A stretch of 16,636 nucleotides of DNA from an uncultured Roseburia sp. (GTDB lineage Bacteria; Bacillota; Clostridia; Lachnospirales; Lachnospiraceae), in the NCBI GenBank assembly GCA_900539115.1, contig UQAQ01000051.1, forward strand, positions 1-16,636, given 5' to 3'. The first letter of the stretch is position 1; every line of letters starts with the position of its first letter. Under the pieces are notes generated by a model that was not told where the DNA came from, made no database searches, and was given only the letters and a program-made list of their open reading frames with translations. Both the position numbers and the translations under genes were made by a program. Shown here one piece after another: positions 7,205 to 15,708 of this stretch.

Positions 7205-9082
7205 ATGGGCAGATACGATAGCAGCGTACGATGTGCACAGATACGCGAATTAATTGAGGAAAAGCAATATTTGGAGGCAATGGAGGAAATTGAAGAACTT
7301 CGTTTCGAAGAAGTACCTACGATTACGGATCTCTATCTTTTTGCCAATCTGTTTTTAAAAGCAGAAAAAATGGATATTGCAAAAGAATTATACTACACAG
7401 TGTACCATAGAACCTCTTCGAGACCTGCCCTGTATCGTCTCTTGATGCTTACGATCCGCATGGGAGACCTGGAAGAAGCCAAAGAATTGTATCAGGCTTA
7501 TGAAATCGTGTCTGGGATGACATTGGATACGTATGAGTTGAAATACCGGCTCGCCAAAGCGGAAGGTGCGTCTTATGAGACGTTGATTGAAATTCTGGAA
7601 GAATTGAAAAAGAATGAATATACCGAAGAATGGGGTTACCAGCTTGCCAGACTGTATGAACTGCAGGGAAGACGGGAAGACTGTATCGCAGAGTGCGAGG
7701 ATCTGATGCTGTGGTTCGGCAGTGGAAAGATTGTCGAAAAAGCGAAAGAATTGCGCGAAAGCTGTCTGAACCCTCTCTGGCAGAAGCCGAATTGGGAAGA
7801 GATTCCGGAACCGGAAGAGCCGGAGGACGAAGAAGAGGTAAAAGTAGCTTATGCGCCGGCGCAGGTTATGGATATTGCGTTGAATGAGGAACCACAGCCG
7901 GAACTGGAAGTCCGACCGGCCGTGCTTGGCGACTACGGGATGACAGGGGAGCCGGTCGAAGAACCCGTTGCCAAAGAAGTGGAAGAAGTAGAAGAAGTAG
8001 AAGAAGTAGAAGAAGAACCCGTCGAGGAAACCGCGGCGGAAGAAGCGACTGAGAAACCGGCTGAGGAGCCAGAGGTGGAAGAACCTGTTGCCGAGAAAGT
8101 GGAAGAAGAGCCGGTCGAGGAAACCGTCACGGAAGAAGCAGTCGAGGAGCCAGAGGTGGAAGAAACCATTTCAGAAGAAAACGAAGACGATTCCGAAAAA
8201 ACCGAAGGAGAATCCGGCAAAGAGGAAGCGGAAGCAGATCATCCGAAGAAAAAGGGATTTTTTAACCGCCTGGTCAACTATTTTAAAGTGGATCTCGATA
8301 CGTTTGATGATGAAGATGATTTTCCGGAGGAACTGGATACCGATAAACAGGAAACAACCGAAGAACTGGATGCGAAAGCCATCGTAGCCAAAGAGGCACA
8401 GGAGATTATGGAGACGGCAGCAGCCAGTGAAGAAGCAGAAGATGATGAGACGGAAGAAAAAGACGAGCCGAAGCCGGAAACGGCGGTAAGAAAACAGACG
8501 ACAACGCAGCTGGAATCGTTGGAAGACCAGCTTGAGGAAATGAAAGGAAAACGCAAGGTCATCAATCTGGAAGATACGATGAATCTGGATAAGATCCGTA
8601 TAAAATCCCATCCGCTTTCCGGGCGTCCGATGGAAGTGGAAGTGTGCGAAGATGTGTCTGTAAATGGAATCACATACTGCACGTTGAAAACGGCAATCAA
8701 GAAAATGCCTCAGGAGGAGCGGACGATTCATTTTGCATTGACCGGCGCAGCTCCGGGAATCTCGCTTGCCGTAGCGAAAAAATTGTTTAAGGAATTAAAG
8801 AAAAATCAATATTTTGAAGCCAAAAATATCGGAAAGATCCAGGCGGAAAAATTGGATGAAGTAGATTTGGAAGAATGGATCGAAAAGTTCATCGGTGGAT
8901 GTATGTATATTGAAAATGCACCGGCATTGTCTGAGGAGAGCGTGGAAAAAATTCGCGAAATGATGGCAAAATATGGTAAACAGATTGTGATCGTACTCGA
9001 AGGTGATTATGAAAAACTGGATGAGTTTTTGGGACATCACAGAAATCTGGAGAAGCAGATCTGCTACAAGATCCGCTTATAA
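7205..9082 (+). CDS. uncharacterised TPR / acidic linker / degenerate AAA-like protein
   Basis: A 625-residue protein in three parts. Residues 1-205 are helical repeats of TPR type (QYLEAMEEIEELRF, KMDIAKELYYTVYH, DLEEAKELYQAYEI). Residues about 205-470 are very acidic and rich in Glu/Val/Pro, with internal duplications and a 9-bp DNA repeat. Residues about 505-625 resemble the RecA-like core of CbbX/SpoVK-type AAA ATPases: TGAAPGIS (513-520) sits where GNPGTGKT is expected, GGCMYIENAPAL (564-575) where GGVLFIDEAYSL is expected, then IVIVLEGDYEKLDEFLGHH for the usual VVIVAGYPDEMERFLESNP. Both the Walker A Lys and the Walker B Asp-Glu are lost and no C-terminal lid follows, so ATP hydrolysis is unlikely. 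The start ATG follows the previous stop by 5 nt, with only a weak AAAGGA-type site overlapping the end of that gene. It probably works with the preceding CNB-like protein, possibly as a scaffold. Confidence 0.87.
   Translation: MGRYDSSVRCAQIRELIEEKQYLEAMEEIEELRFEEVPTITDLYLFANLFLKAEKMDIAKELYYTVYHRTSSRPALYRLLMLTIRMGDLEEAKELYQAYEIVSGMTLDTYELKYRLAKAEGASYETLIEILEELKKNEYTEEWGYQLARLYELQGRREDCIAECEDLMLWFGSGKIVEKAKELRESCLNPLWQKPNWEEIPEPEEPEDEEEVKVAYAPAQVMDIALNEEPQPELEVRPAVLGDYGMTGEPVEEPVAKEVEEVEEVEEVEEEPVEETAAEEATEKPAEEPEVEEPVAEKVEEEPVEETVTEEAVEEPEVEETISEENEDDSEKTEGESGKEEAEADHPKKKGFFNRLVNYFKVDLDTFDDEDDFPEELDTDKQETTEELDAKAIVAKEAQEIMETAAASEEAEDDETEEKDEPKPETAVRKQTTTQLESLEDQLEEMKGKRKVINLEDTMNLDKIRIKSHPLSGRPMEVEVCEDVSVNGITYCTLKTAIKKMPQEERTIHFALTGAAPGISLAVAKKLFKELKKNQYFEAKNIGKIQAEKLDEVDLEEWIEKFIGGCMYIENAPALSEESVEKIREMMAKYGKQIVIVLEGDYEKLDEFLGHHRNLEKQICYKIRL
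7982..8014 (+). repeat. 9-bp in-frame microrepeat in acidic linker
   Basis: GAAGAAGTA occurs three times in a row (7982-8008) with a fourth partial copy, coding for Glu-Glu-Val repeats. A longer duplication lies just downstream: GAGGAGCCAGAGGTGGAAG begins at both 8063 and 8144, an 81-bp (27-codon) offset. All units are multiples of three, so copy-number change would alter linker length without breaking the frame. Confidence 0.85.
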
Positions 9083-9103
9083 ATGAAGGAGGAATGGAGA
9101 GAG

Positions 9104-9670
9104 ATGAAAAAGCAGGAGTGGAAACCCGGCAATATGTTATATCCCGTGCCGGCAGTGATGGTAAGTTGTGGACGAGAGGGAGAAACTCCCAATATTATAA
9201 CGGTAGCGTGGGCAGGCACGATTTGCAGCGATCCGGCGATGCTTTCCATTTCCGTTCGTCCGGAGCGGTATTCCTATGATATCATACGGGAAACCGGCGA
9301 ATTTGTGGTAAATCTTACATCGAAAGAACTGACACGTGCGACGGACTGGTGTGGCGTGAAGTCCGGCCGTGATGTGGACAAATTTAAAGAAATGAACCTG
9401 ACAGCGGCACCGGCTGTGCATCTCAAAGGCGCGCCGATCATTGCGGAAAGCCCGGTAAATATTGAGTGTAAGGTAAAAGACGTGCTGGAACTGGGAAGCC
9501 ACCATATGTTTATCGCCGAGGTGGCAGGAGTGCAGGTAAGCGAAAAATATATGAATGAGACCGGGAAATTTGAATTAAATAAGCTGGGGCTCGTTGCGTA
9601 TTCACACGGTGAATATTTTGAACTTGGGGAAAAAATTGGAAAATTTGGCTATTCTGTAAAAAAATCATAA
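9104..9670 (+). CDS. flavin reductase family protein
   Basis: A 188-residue protein of the FMN-binding flavin reductase-like fold, which uses NAD(P)H to reduce FMN or FAD or acts as an FMN-bound oxidoreductase. Family features are the N-terminal YPVPAVMVSCGREGETPNIITVAW, then SISVRPERYSYDIIRETGEFVVNL, and the GSHHMFIAEVAGVQV strand near residue 140. The partner electron acceptor cannot be told from the sequence. I chose ATG 9104 (MKKQEWKPGN): AAGGAGG at 9086-9092 is 11 nt upstream. An in-frame ATG at 9083 would lie upstream of that site, directly after the preceding stop codon. The 21-nt gap suggests co-transcription with the two genes before it. No terminator is seen after it. Confidence 0.9.
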   Translation: MKKQEWKPGNMLYPVPAVMVSCGREGETPNIITVAWAGTICSDPAMLSISVRPERYSYDIIRETGEFVVNLTSKELTRATDWCGVKSGRDVDKFKEMNLTAAPAVHLKGAPIIAESPVNIECKVKDVLELGSHHMFIAEVAGVQVSEKYMNETGKFELNKLGLVAYSHGEYFELGEKIGKFGYSVKKS

Positions 9671-9702
9671 CACATATTTAAAAAAAGTAATGAAATTGAC
9701 AT

Positions 9703-9730
9703 TTTACAAAATGAAGATATGTGGTATACT
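9703..9730 (+). promoter_or_regulatory. SigmaA promoter of murA
   Basis: TTTACA (9703-9708) and TATACT (9725-9730) with a 16-nt spacer; TGG directly precedes the -10, giving an extended -10 (TGnTATACT). A better-looking TTGACA at 9696-9701 would need a 23-nt spacer and is less likely to be the -35. The predicted start is near 9737, about 40 nt before the murA ATG. Confidence 0.75.
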
Positions 9731-9775
9731 AGTAATGATGTGATAATTTAGAAAAGTAAAAATGGAGAGGTCGAT

Positions 9776-11074
9776 ATGAAGCAGTATATTATAAAAGGCG
9801 GAAGACCACTACAGGGAGAAGTTCAGATCGGCGGTGCGAAAAATGCAGCACTGGGTATCATCGTTGCCGCAATTATGGCAGACGAGCCGGTTTTGATCGA
9901 AAATCTTCCGGAGGTAGATGATGTAAAAGTATTGCTCGATGCCATTGAGGGAATTGGAGCAGTTGTAGAAAGAATAGATGAGCATACAGTCCGTATCAAC
10001 GGGGCTGTCATTAATGATGTCAATGTCGATGACGAATATATCCGTAAGATCCGTGGTTCCTACTATCTTGTAGGCGCACTTCTCGGAAAATATAAAAAAG
10101 CGGTCGTAGCCCTTCCGGGTGGATGCCAGATCGGAAGCCGTCCGATCGACCAGCATCTCAAAGGATTTGAGCAGCTCGGCGCAACCGTGACGATTCATAA
10201 TGGAAAGATTGATGCGTATGCAGAGGCGTTGATCGGAAGTCATATTTATCTGGATTGTCCAAGTGTAGGTGCGACAATTAATATTATGATGGCGGCGTGT
10301 ATGGCAGAAGGAAAGACAATTATCGAGAATCCGGCAAAAGAGCCGCATATCGTAGATGTTGCCAACTTCTTGAACAGCATGGGAGCCAATATCAAAGGTG
10401 CCGGTACTGACACGATCCGTATCCGCGGGGTAGAACGTCTGCATGGAAGTGAATATTCGATCATTCCGGATCAGATCGAAGCCGGAACGTATATGATCGC
10501 GGCAGCAGCGACAGGCGGAGATGTTTATATCCGTAATGTCATTCCCAAGCATTTGGAAGCCATCACAGCGAAACTTATTGAAATTGGTGCAAAAGTGGAA
10601 GAGTACGATGACTGTGTGCGCGTGCATTCCAATGGACGCATGGGATATGCGAATGTTAAAACGATGCCTTATCCGGGATTTCCGACGGATATGCAGCCAC
10701 AGATGGTTACCCTTTTGGCGTTGTCCGAAGGAGTCAGCATTGTAACCGAGACAATTTTTGAGACAAGATTCAAATACATCAGCGAACTTCGCCGCATGGG
10801 TTCCAATATTAATGTGGAAGGAAATGCAGCAATCATTACCGGAGTGGAAGGGTTTACCGGAGCAACGGTAAGTGCGCCGGATCTTCGTGCCGGAGCAGCG
10901 CTTGTGATCGCCGGTTTAGTGGCAGATGGTTTTACAACTGTAGAACAAATTCAATATATCGAACGCGGATATGAAAATTTTGAAGATAAGATCCGCGGTC
11001 TCGGAGGATTTATTGAAAAAGTCGATGACGACGACGAGAGAGCAATTCAGAAATTCAAATTAAAAGTTGGATAA
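9776..11074 (+). CDS. murA: UDP-N-acetylglucosamine 1-carboxyvinyltransferase
   Basis: A 432-residue enolpyruvyl transferase for the first committed step of peptidoglycan synthesis: phosphoenolpyruvate is joined to UDP-GlcNAc in the cytosol. Lys22-Asn23 are in GGAKNAAL, and the catalytic Cys117 is in LPGGCQIGSRPID, so fosfomycin would have its normal target residue. The catalytic Asp region is PYPGFPTDMQPQ. Length is typical (about 420-435). GGAGAGG at 9764-9770 precedes the ATG by 5 nt. Firmicutes often carry two copies (murA/murAA and murAB or murZ); which copy this is cannot be decided here. It has its own promoter and is followed after 63 nt by the MoxR operon. Confidence 0.97.
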   Translation: MKQYIIKGGRPLQGEVQIGGAKNAALGIIVAAIMADEPVLIENLPEVDDVKVLLDAIEGIGAVVERIDEHTVRINGAVINDVNVDDEYIRKIRGSYYLVGALLGKYKKAVVALPGGCQIGSRPIDQHLKGFEQLGATVTIHNGKIDAYAEALIGSHIYLDCPSVGATINIMMAACMAEGKTIIENPAKEPHIVDVANFLNSMGANIKGAGTDTIRIRGVERLHGSEYSIIPDQIEAGTYMIAAAATGGDVYIRNVIPKHLEAITAKLIEIGAKVEEYDDCVRVHSNGRMGYANVKTMPYPGFPTDMQPQMVTLLALSEGVSIVTETIFETRFKYISELRRMGSNINVEGNAAIITGVEGFTGATVSAPDLRAGAALVIAGLVADGFTTVEQIQYIERGYENFEDKIRGLGGFIEKVDDDDERAIQKFKLKVG

Positions 11075-11076
11075 AA

Positions 11077-11109
11077 AAGGTGGGCGTCCATTCGAAGAGT
11101 GGGCGCCTT
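11077..11109 (+). terminator. weak hairpin between murA and the MoxR gene
   Basis: AAGGTG (11077-11082) can pair with CGCCTT (11104-11109), and inside it CCATTC (11088-11093) with GAGTGG (11097-11102) around a GAA loop. There is no T-run after the hairpin on the plus strand (TGTCATAAAA follows), so this may be only a pause or partial terminator. The direct repeat GTGGGCG occurs at 11080 and 11099 within it. Confidence 0.3.
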
Positions 11110-11137
11110 GTCATAAAATAGTAAAGGATATGATAAG

Positions 11138-12064
11138 ATGGATCAAAAGATTAAAGATATTTTAGATGAAGTAGGAAAAGTTATTCGAGGAAAAGACGAG
11201 CAGATTCAGATGGTTCTGACAGCGATCCTGGCGAAAGGACATATTTTGATCGAAGATATTCCCGGGGTAGGAAAAACGACGATGGCAGTCTGCTTTTCCC
11301 GTGCGATGGAATTGACGGAGCGCCGTCTTCAGTTTACACCGGATGTTCTTCCGAGTGATGTCGTAGGTTTCAATATGCTGGATGCCGATGGAGAAATGCA
11401 GTATAAACCGGGTGCTATCCTGTGTAATATTCTGCTTGCGGATGAGATCAACCGTACTTCGACAAAGACCCAGTCTGCTCTTTTGGAGGTCATGGAAGAG
11501 GGACAGGTTACGGTCGATGGTGTCACAAGACAGCTGCCAAATCCATTTGTCGTTGTAGCGACTCAGAACCCGGTCGGTTCTGCCGGTACGCAGATGCTTC
11601 CGGAGTCTCAGCTTGACCGTTTTATGATTCGTATTTCCATGGGATATCCGTCAATGGAAGAAGAAATGCGCCTGATTAAAGAACGTCAGGAAGCCAATCC
11701 GATCGACTATGTACAGGAAATTGTAACAAAGCAGGAAGTGCTCGAAATGCAGGAGCAGGTTCGTGCTGTTTATATGGATGATAAAGTGCTCAAATATCTT
11801 TCGCAGATCGTCGATGCGACGAGACGCCATTCGATGCTCTCTCTGGGTGTCAGTCCTCGTGGAACATTGGCATTTGTAGATATGGCAAAAGGACATGCGT
11901 TCATGAACGGACGTGATTATGTTCTGCCGGAAGATGTGAAAAAAGTGGCAAAATGTGTGCTTGCCCACCGTCTTCTTCTCAATGGAAAAGCGCGTATGAG
12001 CCATGTGACCGCACAGGACATCGTCGAGGAGATCGTAGGCAAGACAGCAACTCCTAAATTGTAA
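11138..12064 (+). CDS. MoxR family AAA+ ATPase
   Basis: A 308-residue AAA+ ATPase of the MoxR class, thought to act as a chaperone-like remodeller of partners encoded next to it. Walker A is GVGKTT (43-48, Lys46), Walker B is ILLADEINR (Asp102-Glu103), sensor 1 Asn144 lies in VVATQNPVGSAGTQMLPESQ, and LDRF ends at 162. All catalytic residues appear intact. AAAGGA at 11123-11128 precedes the ATG by 9 nt. It is the first gene of a MoxR - DUF58 - transglutaminase-like trio, a widespread arrangement linked to envelope or surface functions. The following gene starts 38 nt downstream. Confidence 0.94.
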   Translation: MDQKIKDILDEVGKVIRGKDEQIQMVLTAILAKGHILIEDIPGVGKTTMAVCFSRAMELTERRLQFTPDVLPSDVVGFNMLDADGEMQYKPGAILCNILLADEINRTSTKTQSALLEVMEEGQVTVDGVTRQLPNPFVVVATQNPVGSAGTQMLPESQLDRFMIRISMGYPSMEEEMRLIKERQEANPIDYVQEIVTKQEVLEMQEQVRAVYMDDKVLKYLSQIVDATRRHSMLSLGVSPRGTLAFVDMAKGHAFMNGRDYVLPEDVKKVAKCVLAHRLLLNGKARMSHVTAQDIVEEIVGKTATPKL

Positions 12065-12102
12065 GAGAGAACGTATCGGAGTTACGTTTAGGAGGTGTCC
12101 CC

Positions 12103-13215
12103 ATGACGATAGGAACGTTAATTTATTTATTGATCGTGCTGGCAGGGTTTCTGATCTCTGTATTCTGTCTCCAGTATGGAACAGTTGCAGTCGTAGGAGC
12201 CCTGCTTGTCATACCGTTTTTTATGATATTCTTTTTGATTCTGCTCCGCGTGCATATCAGCGCCGAAGTGGAATGTAAAAATCCGGTAGCTGAAAAAGAT
12301 TCCCTTGAAAAACCGGGACGTGCAACCATTACATTGTCATTGGAAAATACAAGCAAATGGCTGCCGGTTACAAAAGGCATCGCGTGGGTGCGTTACTGGA
12401 ACTTCTTTTCCGGAGAAAGCGGAAAGATGAAAGTGCGTTTTTCCGTAGACAATGGAAAAAGGAGAAGCCGCCGTATCGTCGTAGTGATGAAACATTGTGG
12501 AAATGTGTCGATTCGTGTCGATAAAGTGAAGATTTATGATTATCTCAATATTTTTGCGGCTAAAGTAGGAAAAAATTACGAAGTGCAGGATGTGCTTGTC
12601 ATGCCGCCATTGACGGAAGTATATCTCGGAAAGACCCGCTGGTACAATGAGACAAATGAAGACAGTGATCGTTTTTCTTTGTATAAAAAGGGCGACGATC
12701 CATCGGAAATATTTGACATCCGTGATTTTAAAGACGGTGACCGTTTCCAGCAGATTCATTGGAAACTCAGCAGCAAAACCGGACATTATATGGTAAAAGA
12801 AGGAAGCCTTCCGCTGGCAAAAGCGGTGCATATTTTTATCGACCTGAGTGCGAAAGATGCGGATGAAGCCGATCTTTTGATCCAGGGTGTGTATTCCGTG
12901 GCGATGGAATTTTTGAGTCAGGGCGTGCCGCAGCATTTTATCTGGTACGATAATGTCAATGAATTGATCCAGGAGCAGCTGATCGAACAGGAAGAAGAAT
13001 TGTTCTGGATGTTTGAAGATCTGTTCCAATGTCATACAACGAAGGATCCGCAGGAACTTTTGAAAGCCTATATCGAATGGGAAAGCGGAAAAGTGAAAGA
13101 ATCGGGTCTGTATCTTACCGTGTCCGATCACGATGTGACGGAACTGGAAGGACTCGAAGTAAACGAATTGCAGATTATGGATTTACGAAGGGATGGAGAT
13201 ACCTATGAAGAATAG
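12103..13215 (+). CDS. DUF58 family membrane protein
   Basis: A 370-residue protein with two N-terminal membrane helices (about 5-24 and 27-49) and then a soluble region. The DUF58 signature DPSEIFDIRDFKDGDRFQQI followed by HWKLSSK is at about 199-224, and a VWA-like region follows (VHIFIDLSAKDADEADLLI). DUF58 proteins are usual partners of MoxR ATPases; their molecular role is not settled. AGGAGGTG at 12091-12098 gives a strong start. The last 11 nt overlap the chosen start of the next gene, a sign of translational coupling. Confidence 0.92.
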   Translation: MTIGTLIYLLIVLAGFLISVFCLQYGTVAVVGALLVIPFFMIFFLILLRVHISAEVECKNPVAEKDSLEKPGRATITLSLENTSKWLPVTKGIAWVRYWNFFSGESGKMKVRFSVDNGKRRSRRIVVVMKHCGNVSIRVDKVKIYDYLNIFAAKVGKNYEVQDVLVMPPLTEVYLGKTRWYNETNEDSDRFSLYKKGDDPSEIFDIRDFKDGDRFQQIHWKLSSKTGHYMVKEGSLPLAKAVHIFIDLSAKDADEADLLIQGVYSVAMEFLSQGVPQHFIWYDNVNELIQEQLIEQEEELFWMFEDLFQCHTTKDPQELLKAYIEWESGKVKESGLYLTVSDHDVTELEGLEVNELQIMDLRRDGDTYEE

Positions 13216-15703
13216 TAAAATCTCGAATTTCATATTGGAGATCAGCCAGGTTTTATTGGTATTTCTCGGAATGTATTCCGCGGTTATGTGTGGGGCGATG
13301 AGTATCGGTCTGACATTTTCCCGTGGTGTGCTTGCTTTGGTGATCCTGCTGGCTGCGTTCTTATTTTATGGTCTGTTTACGGTGCTCGAGACATTTCATC
13401 ACGGAAAATTGTATGGAATGCTCGGTCTGACAGCATTTTTTGTGATTACGATTTTGAAATTCCGTACGGTGCTGCAAAAGGGTGCCGTGACAATCGTCAA
13501 TACGTATCTGAAGGAATTTATGAACTATACTCAGACGACGAGAACACTTCTTTCCGGAAAAGGATTTGAGAAAGAGACCGCGGATGTCGGTTATTGTACG
13601 ACGCTGGTTCTCTGCCTTCTCAGTGTATACCTGATCGCAGTGATCAGTACCTGCTTTTACCGCAAGAGACGTTCTTCTGTGTATGTGGCAGTGACGATTT
13701 TATTTGTTATTATTCCATTTTCGGTGGGAAAAATTGGATATTTCTCCAATGTGATCACATACATTTTTGCAACAGTCGCAGTTGTCGGCACGAGATTTCT
13801 GAGGTTTGATACGACAGAAAAACGTATGCGCCAGAAGCTGTCTCTGATTTTGGCGGCGGTTGGAGTGATCGCGGGAGGCATCAGTTATCTCGTTGTCCCA
13901 CCGGCACGTTATGACAGCAACCAGGACCGCATCGTCGGGATACGAAATACAGCCCTTTCCCTGACTACATGGGATTCGGAGGACATTCTTACGTGGATCC
14001 GTGAATATTTCAATGGGGACCGCATGGATTATGGAAAAATCGGAAACCACAATTCAGTGAGCCGGACGGGAAAGACGATTTTAAAGATCAAAGGGGATTT
14101 TAATACATCCGATGGACTTTACCTGAAAGGGTACACCGGTGAAGCGTACGATGAAAACCGCTGGCATACGATTAAGGAAGAAGAGTACACCAATGCGTTA
14201 AATGCCCTTACTCTGCTGAATCTGTCGCCAGACGGCTGGCATGTTTCCCTGCGTAATCAGATTGGTGACAAACAGACGACGGGAAATGACAAAATTTGGG
14301 ATGCCGGCAAACTGCAGATCAAGAATCTGGCATTTGGCTACGGCAATTATGTCATTCCGTATTATCCGACGACGGCCTTTTCTCTTGCCGGAGGGCGAAG
14401 TTTGTCCGTTGTTCCGGGCATTGAATATGAGACGGAATATTATCCAATGTTATACCGCGAGCTGAAAAATGGTTTGATTGCGAACCATTATAATCTTGCC
14501 GGAAATGAATACTGGACGGAAACGCAGGAAAAGCGTAACCAGATGACAGAATTTGTAAAAAAATACTTTACGGAAGTGCCGGAAGATGCCACGTCGATCA
14601 CAGAAGAATATAAGGCATATCTGGCAGCGCAGGGAAATCTGCTGGAGCAGTATCAGCAGGGTTCGGCTTCTCTTTATCAGATCATTGAAGAGACGCGAAA
14701 TTATATTATGAATGATACCAAATACACTCTTTCGCCGGGCAAGACACCGCGGTCGAAAGAGGCAGTTACGTATTTTTTGAAAGAAAATAAAAAGGGTTAC
14801 AGTGCCCATTATGCGACGGCGGCAGCCATTCTTTTGCGAAGTATCGGAATTCCGACGCGTTATGCGGAAGGCGTTTATGTCAGCAAAGAGGAACTTGCTG
14901 ATGTGACAAATGATCAGACGGAAATTTCGGTCAGCGATAAGGATCTGCATGCTTGGGTTGAAGTTTATCAGGAAGATTACGGATTTGTTCCGGTAGAATT
15001 TACACCGGGACGAGGTGATGAAGATGCCGAATCTTCACCGGTTTCCGATGAGGATTCCGAACAGAGCCAAGATCAGAAACAGAATCAAAGTGATGGAAAT
15101 GGCGGGGGCGAAGGACAACTTTCTGTCGCAACACCGACGCCGGAACCGGAAGAAGATATGACGTTTGAAAATATTCAGACAGACAATTACAATCACGAAG
15201 ATCAGACACAGGAGGAAACTTCTCCAAGTGAGTCAGCTGACAAGAAGGATTCCAATTCTTCTGACCAGTCAAAAACAATGCCAATATTTGTAAAAATACT
15301 TTTGGTCGTGCTGATTGTTATCGTTGCACTTATCTTGGCAGCTGAAATTCAACGCCGTGTGCGTATTATGATTTTCAAGAACCAGCTTCGCCACGACAAG
15401 ACATCGCGGCAGATTCTTCTGCTTTATCATCAGCTTGAAAAGGCGTTTGTGCAGAAACACATCCGCTATACCGGCCAGACAGTGGCAGAATACAGCCATG
15501 AGATTGCAGAGGCCTATGAACTGGAAGAAGAAATGGTTCATGCTTTCATCGCGGATGTATTTTGTGCGAAATTTAGCAAAGACCGGTTTGATAAGACGGA
15601 AGTATACGAATACCGCCAGGAATACCGTGTCATCCGTCACCGTATCTACGGACAGTTGAAATGGCCAATGAAGTTGTATTATATGTATGTGCTTTGTGTA
15701 TAG
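13205..15703 (+). CDS. transglutaminase-like membrane protein (TgpA-like) with Cys-to-Ser active site
   Basis: An 832-residue protein. Start ATG 13205 is preferred because GGAG at 13195-13198 lies 6 nt upstream; ATG 13193 has no spaced site. About seven membrane helices occupy the first 225 residues, followed by an extracytoplasmic region of about 460 residues with a transglutaminase-like core, a Gln/Ser/Glu/Pro-rich linker (about 605-690), a further membrane helix (about 694-716) and a cytoplasmic tail with DUF4129-like character. In the core the motif normally reading GYC is KKGYSAHYATAAAILLRSIG, so the nucleophile position is Ser533 (AGT at 14801-14803). His582 is in DLHAWVEVY and the acidic residue is Glu598 in PVEFTPG. 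It is the last gene of the MoxR-DUF58 trio. The normal role of such proteins is not settled; the Ser implies altered or lost thiol chemistry here. Confidence 0.92.
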   Translation: MKNSKISNFILEISQVLLVFLGMYSAVMCGAMSIGLTFSRGVLALVILLAAFLFYGLFTVLETFHHGKLYGMLGLTAFFVITILKFRTVLQKGAVTIVNTYLKEFMNYTQTTRTLLSGKGFEKETADVGYCTTLVLCLLSVYLIAVISTCFYRKRRSSVYVAVTILFVIIPFSVGKIGYFSNVITYIFATVAVVGTRFLRFDTTEKRMRQKLSLILAAVGVIAGGISYLVVPPARYDSNQDRIVGIRNTALSLTTWDSEDILTWIREYFNGDRMDYGKIGNHNSVSRTGKTILKIKGDFNTSDGLYLKGYTGEAYDENRWHTIKEEEYTNALNALTLLNLSPDGWHVSLRNQIGDKQTTGNDKIWDAGKLQIKNLAFGYGNYVIPYYPTTAFSLAGGRSLSVVPGIEYETEYYPMLYRELKNGLIANHYNLAGNEYWTETQEKRNQMTEFVKKYFTEVPEDATSITEEYKAYLAAQGNLLEQYQQGSASLYQIIEETRNYIMNDTKYTLSPGKTPRSKEAVTYFLKENKKGYSAHYATAAAILLRSIGIPTRYAEGVYVSKEELADVTNDQTEISVSDKDLHAWVEVYQEDYGFVPVEFTPGRGDEDAESSPVSDEDSEQSQDQKQNQSDGNGGGEGQLSVATPTPEPEEDMTFENIQTDNYNHEDQTQEETSPSESADKKDSNSSDQSKTMPIFVKILLVVLIVIVALILAAEIQRRVRIMIFKNQLRHDKTSRQILLLYHQLEKAFVQKHIRYTGQTVAEYSHEIAEAYELEEEMVHAFIADVFCAKFSKDRFDKTEVYEYRQEYRVIRHRIYGQLKWPMKLYYMYVLCV

Positions 15704-15708
15704 ATGAC

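Noticed and set aside
7933..8220. Minus-strand Ser/Thr-rich frame of 95 codons
   Set aside because: It is the antisense reading of the Glu-rich repeat of the plus-strand gene; the serines come from reverse-complemented GAA/GAG-type codons.
9696..9730. TTGACA at 9696 as the -35 of murA
   Set aside because: The spacer to TATACT would be 23 nt; TTTACA at 9703 with a 16-nt spacer and an extended -10 fits better.
9809..10627. Minus-strand frame of 272 codons opposite murA
   Set aside because: Antisense to a highly conserved enzyme with intact catalytic motifs; no family features in the shadow product.
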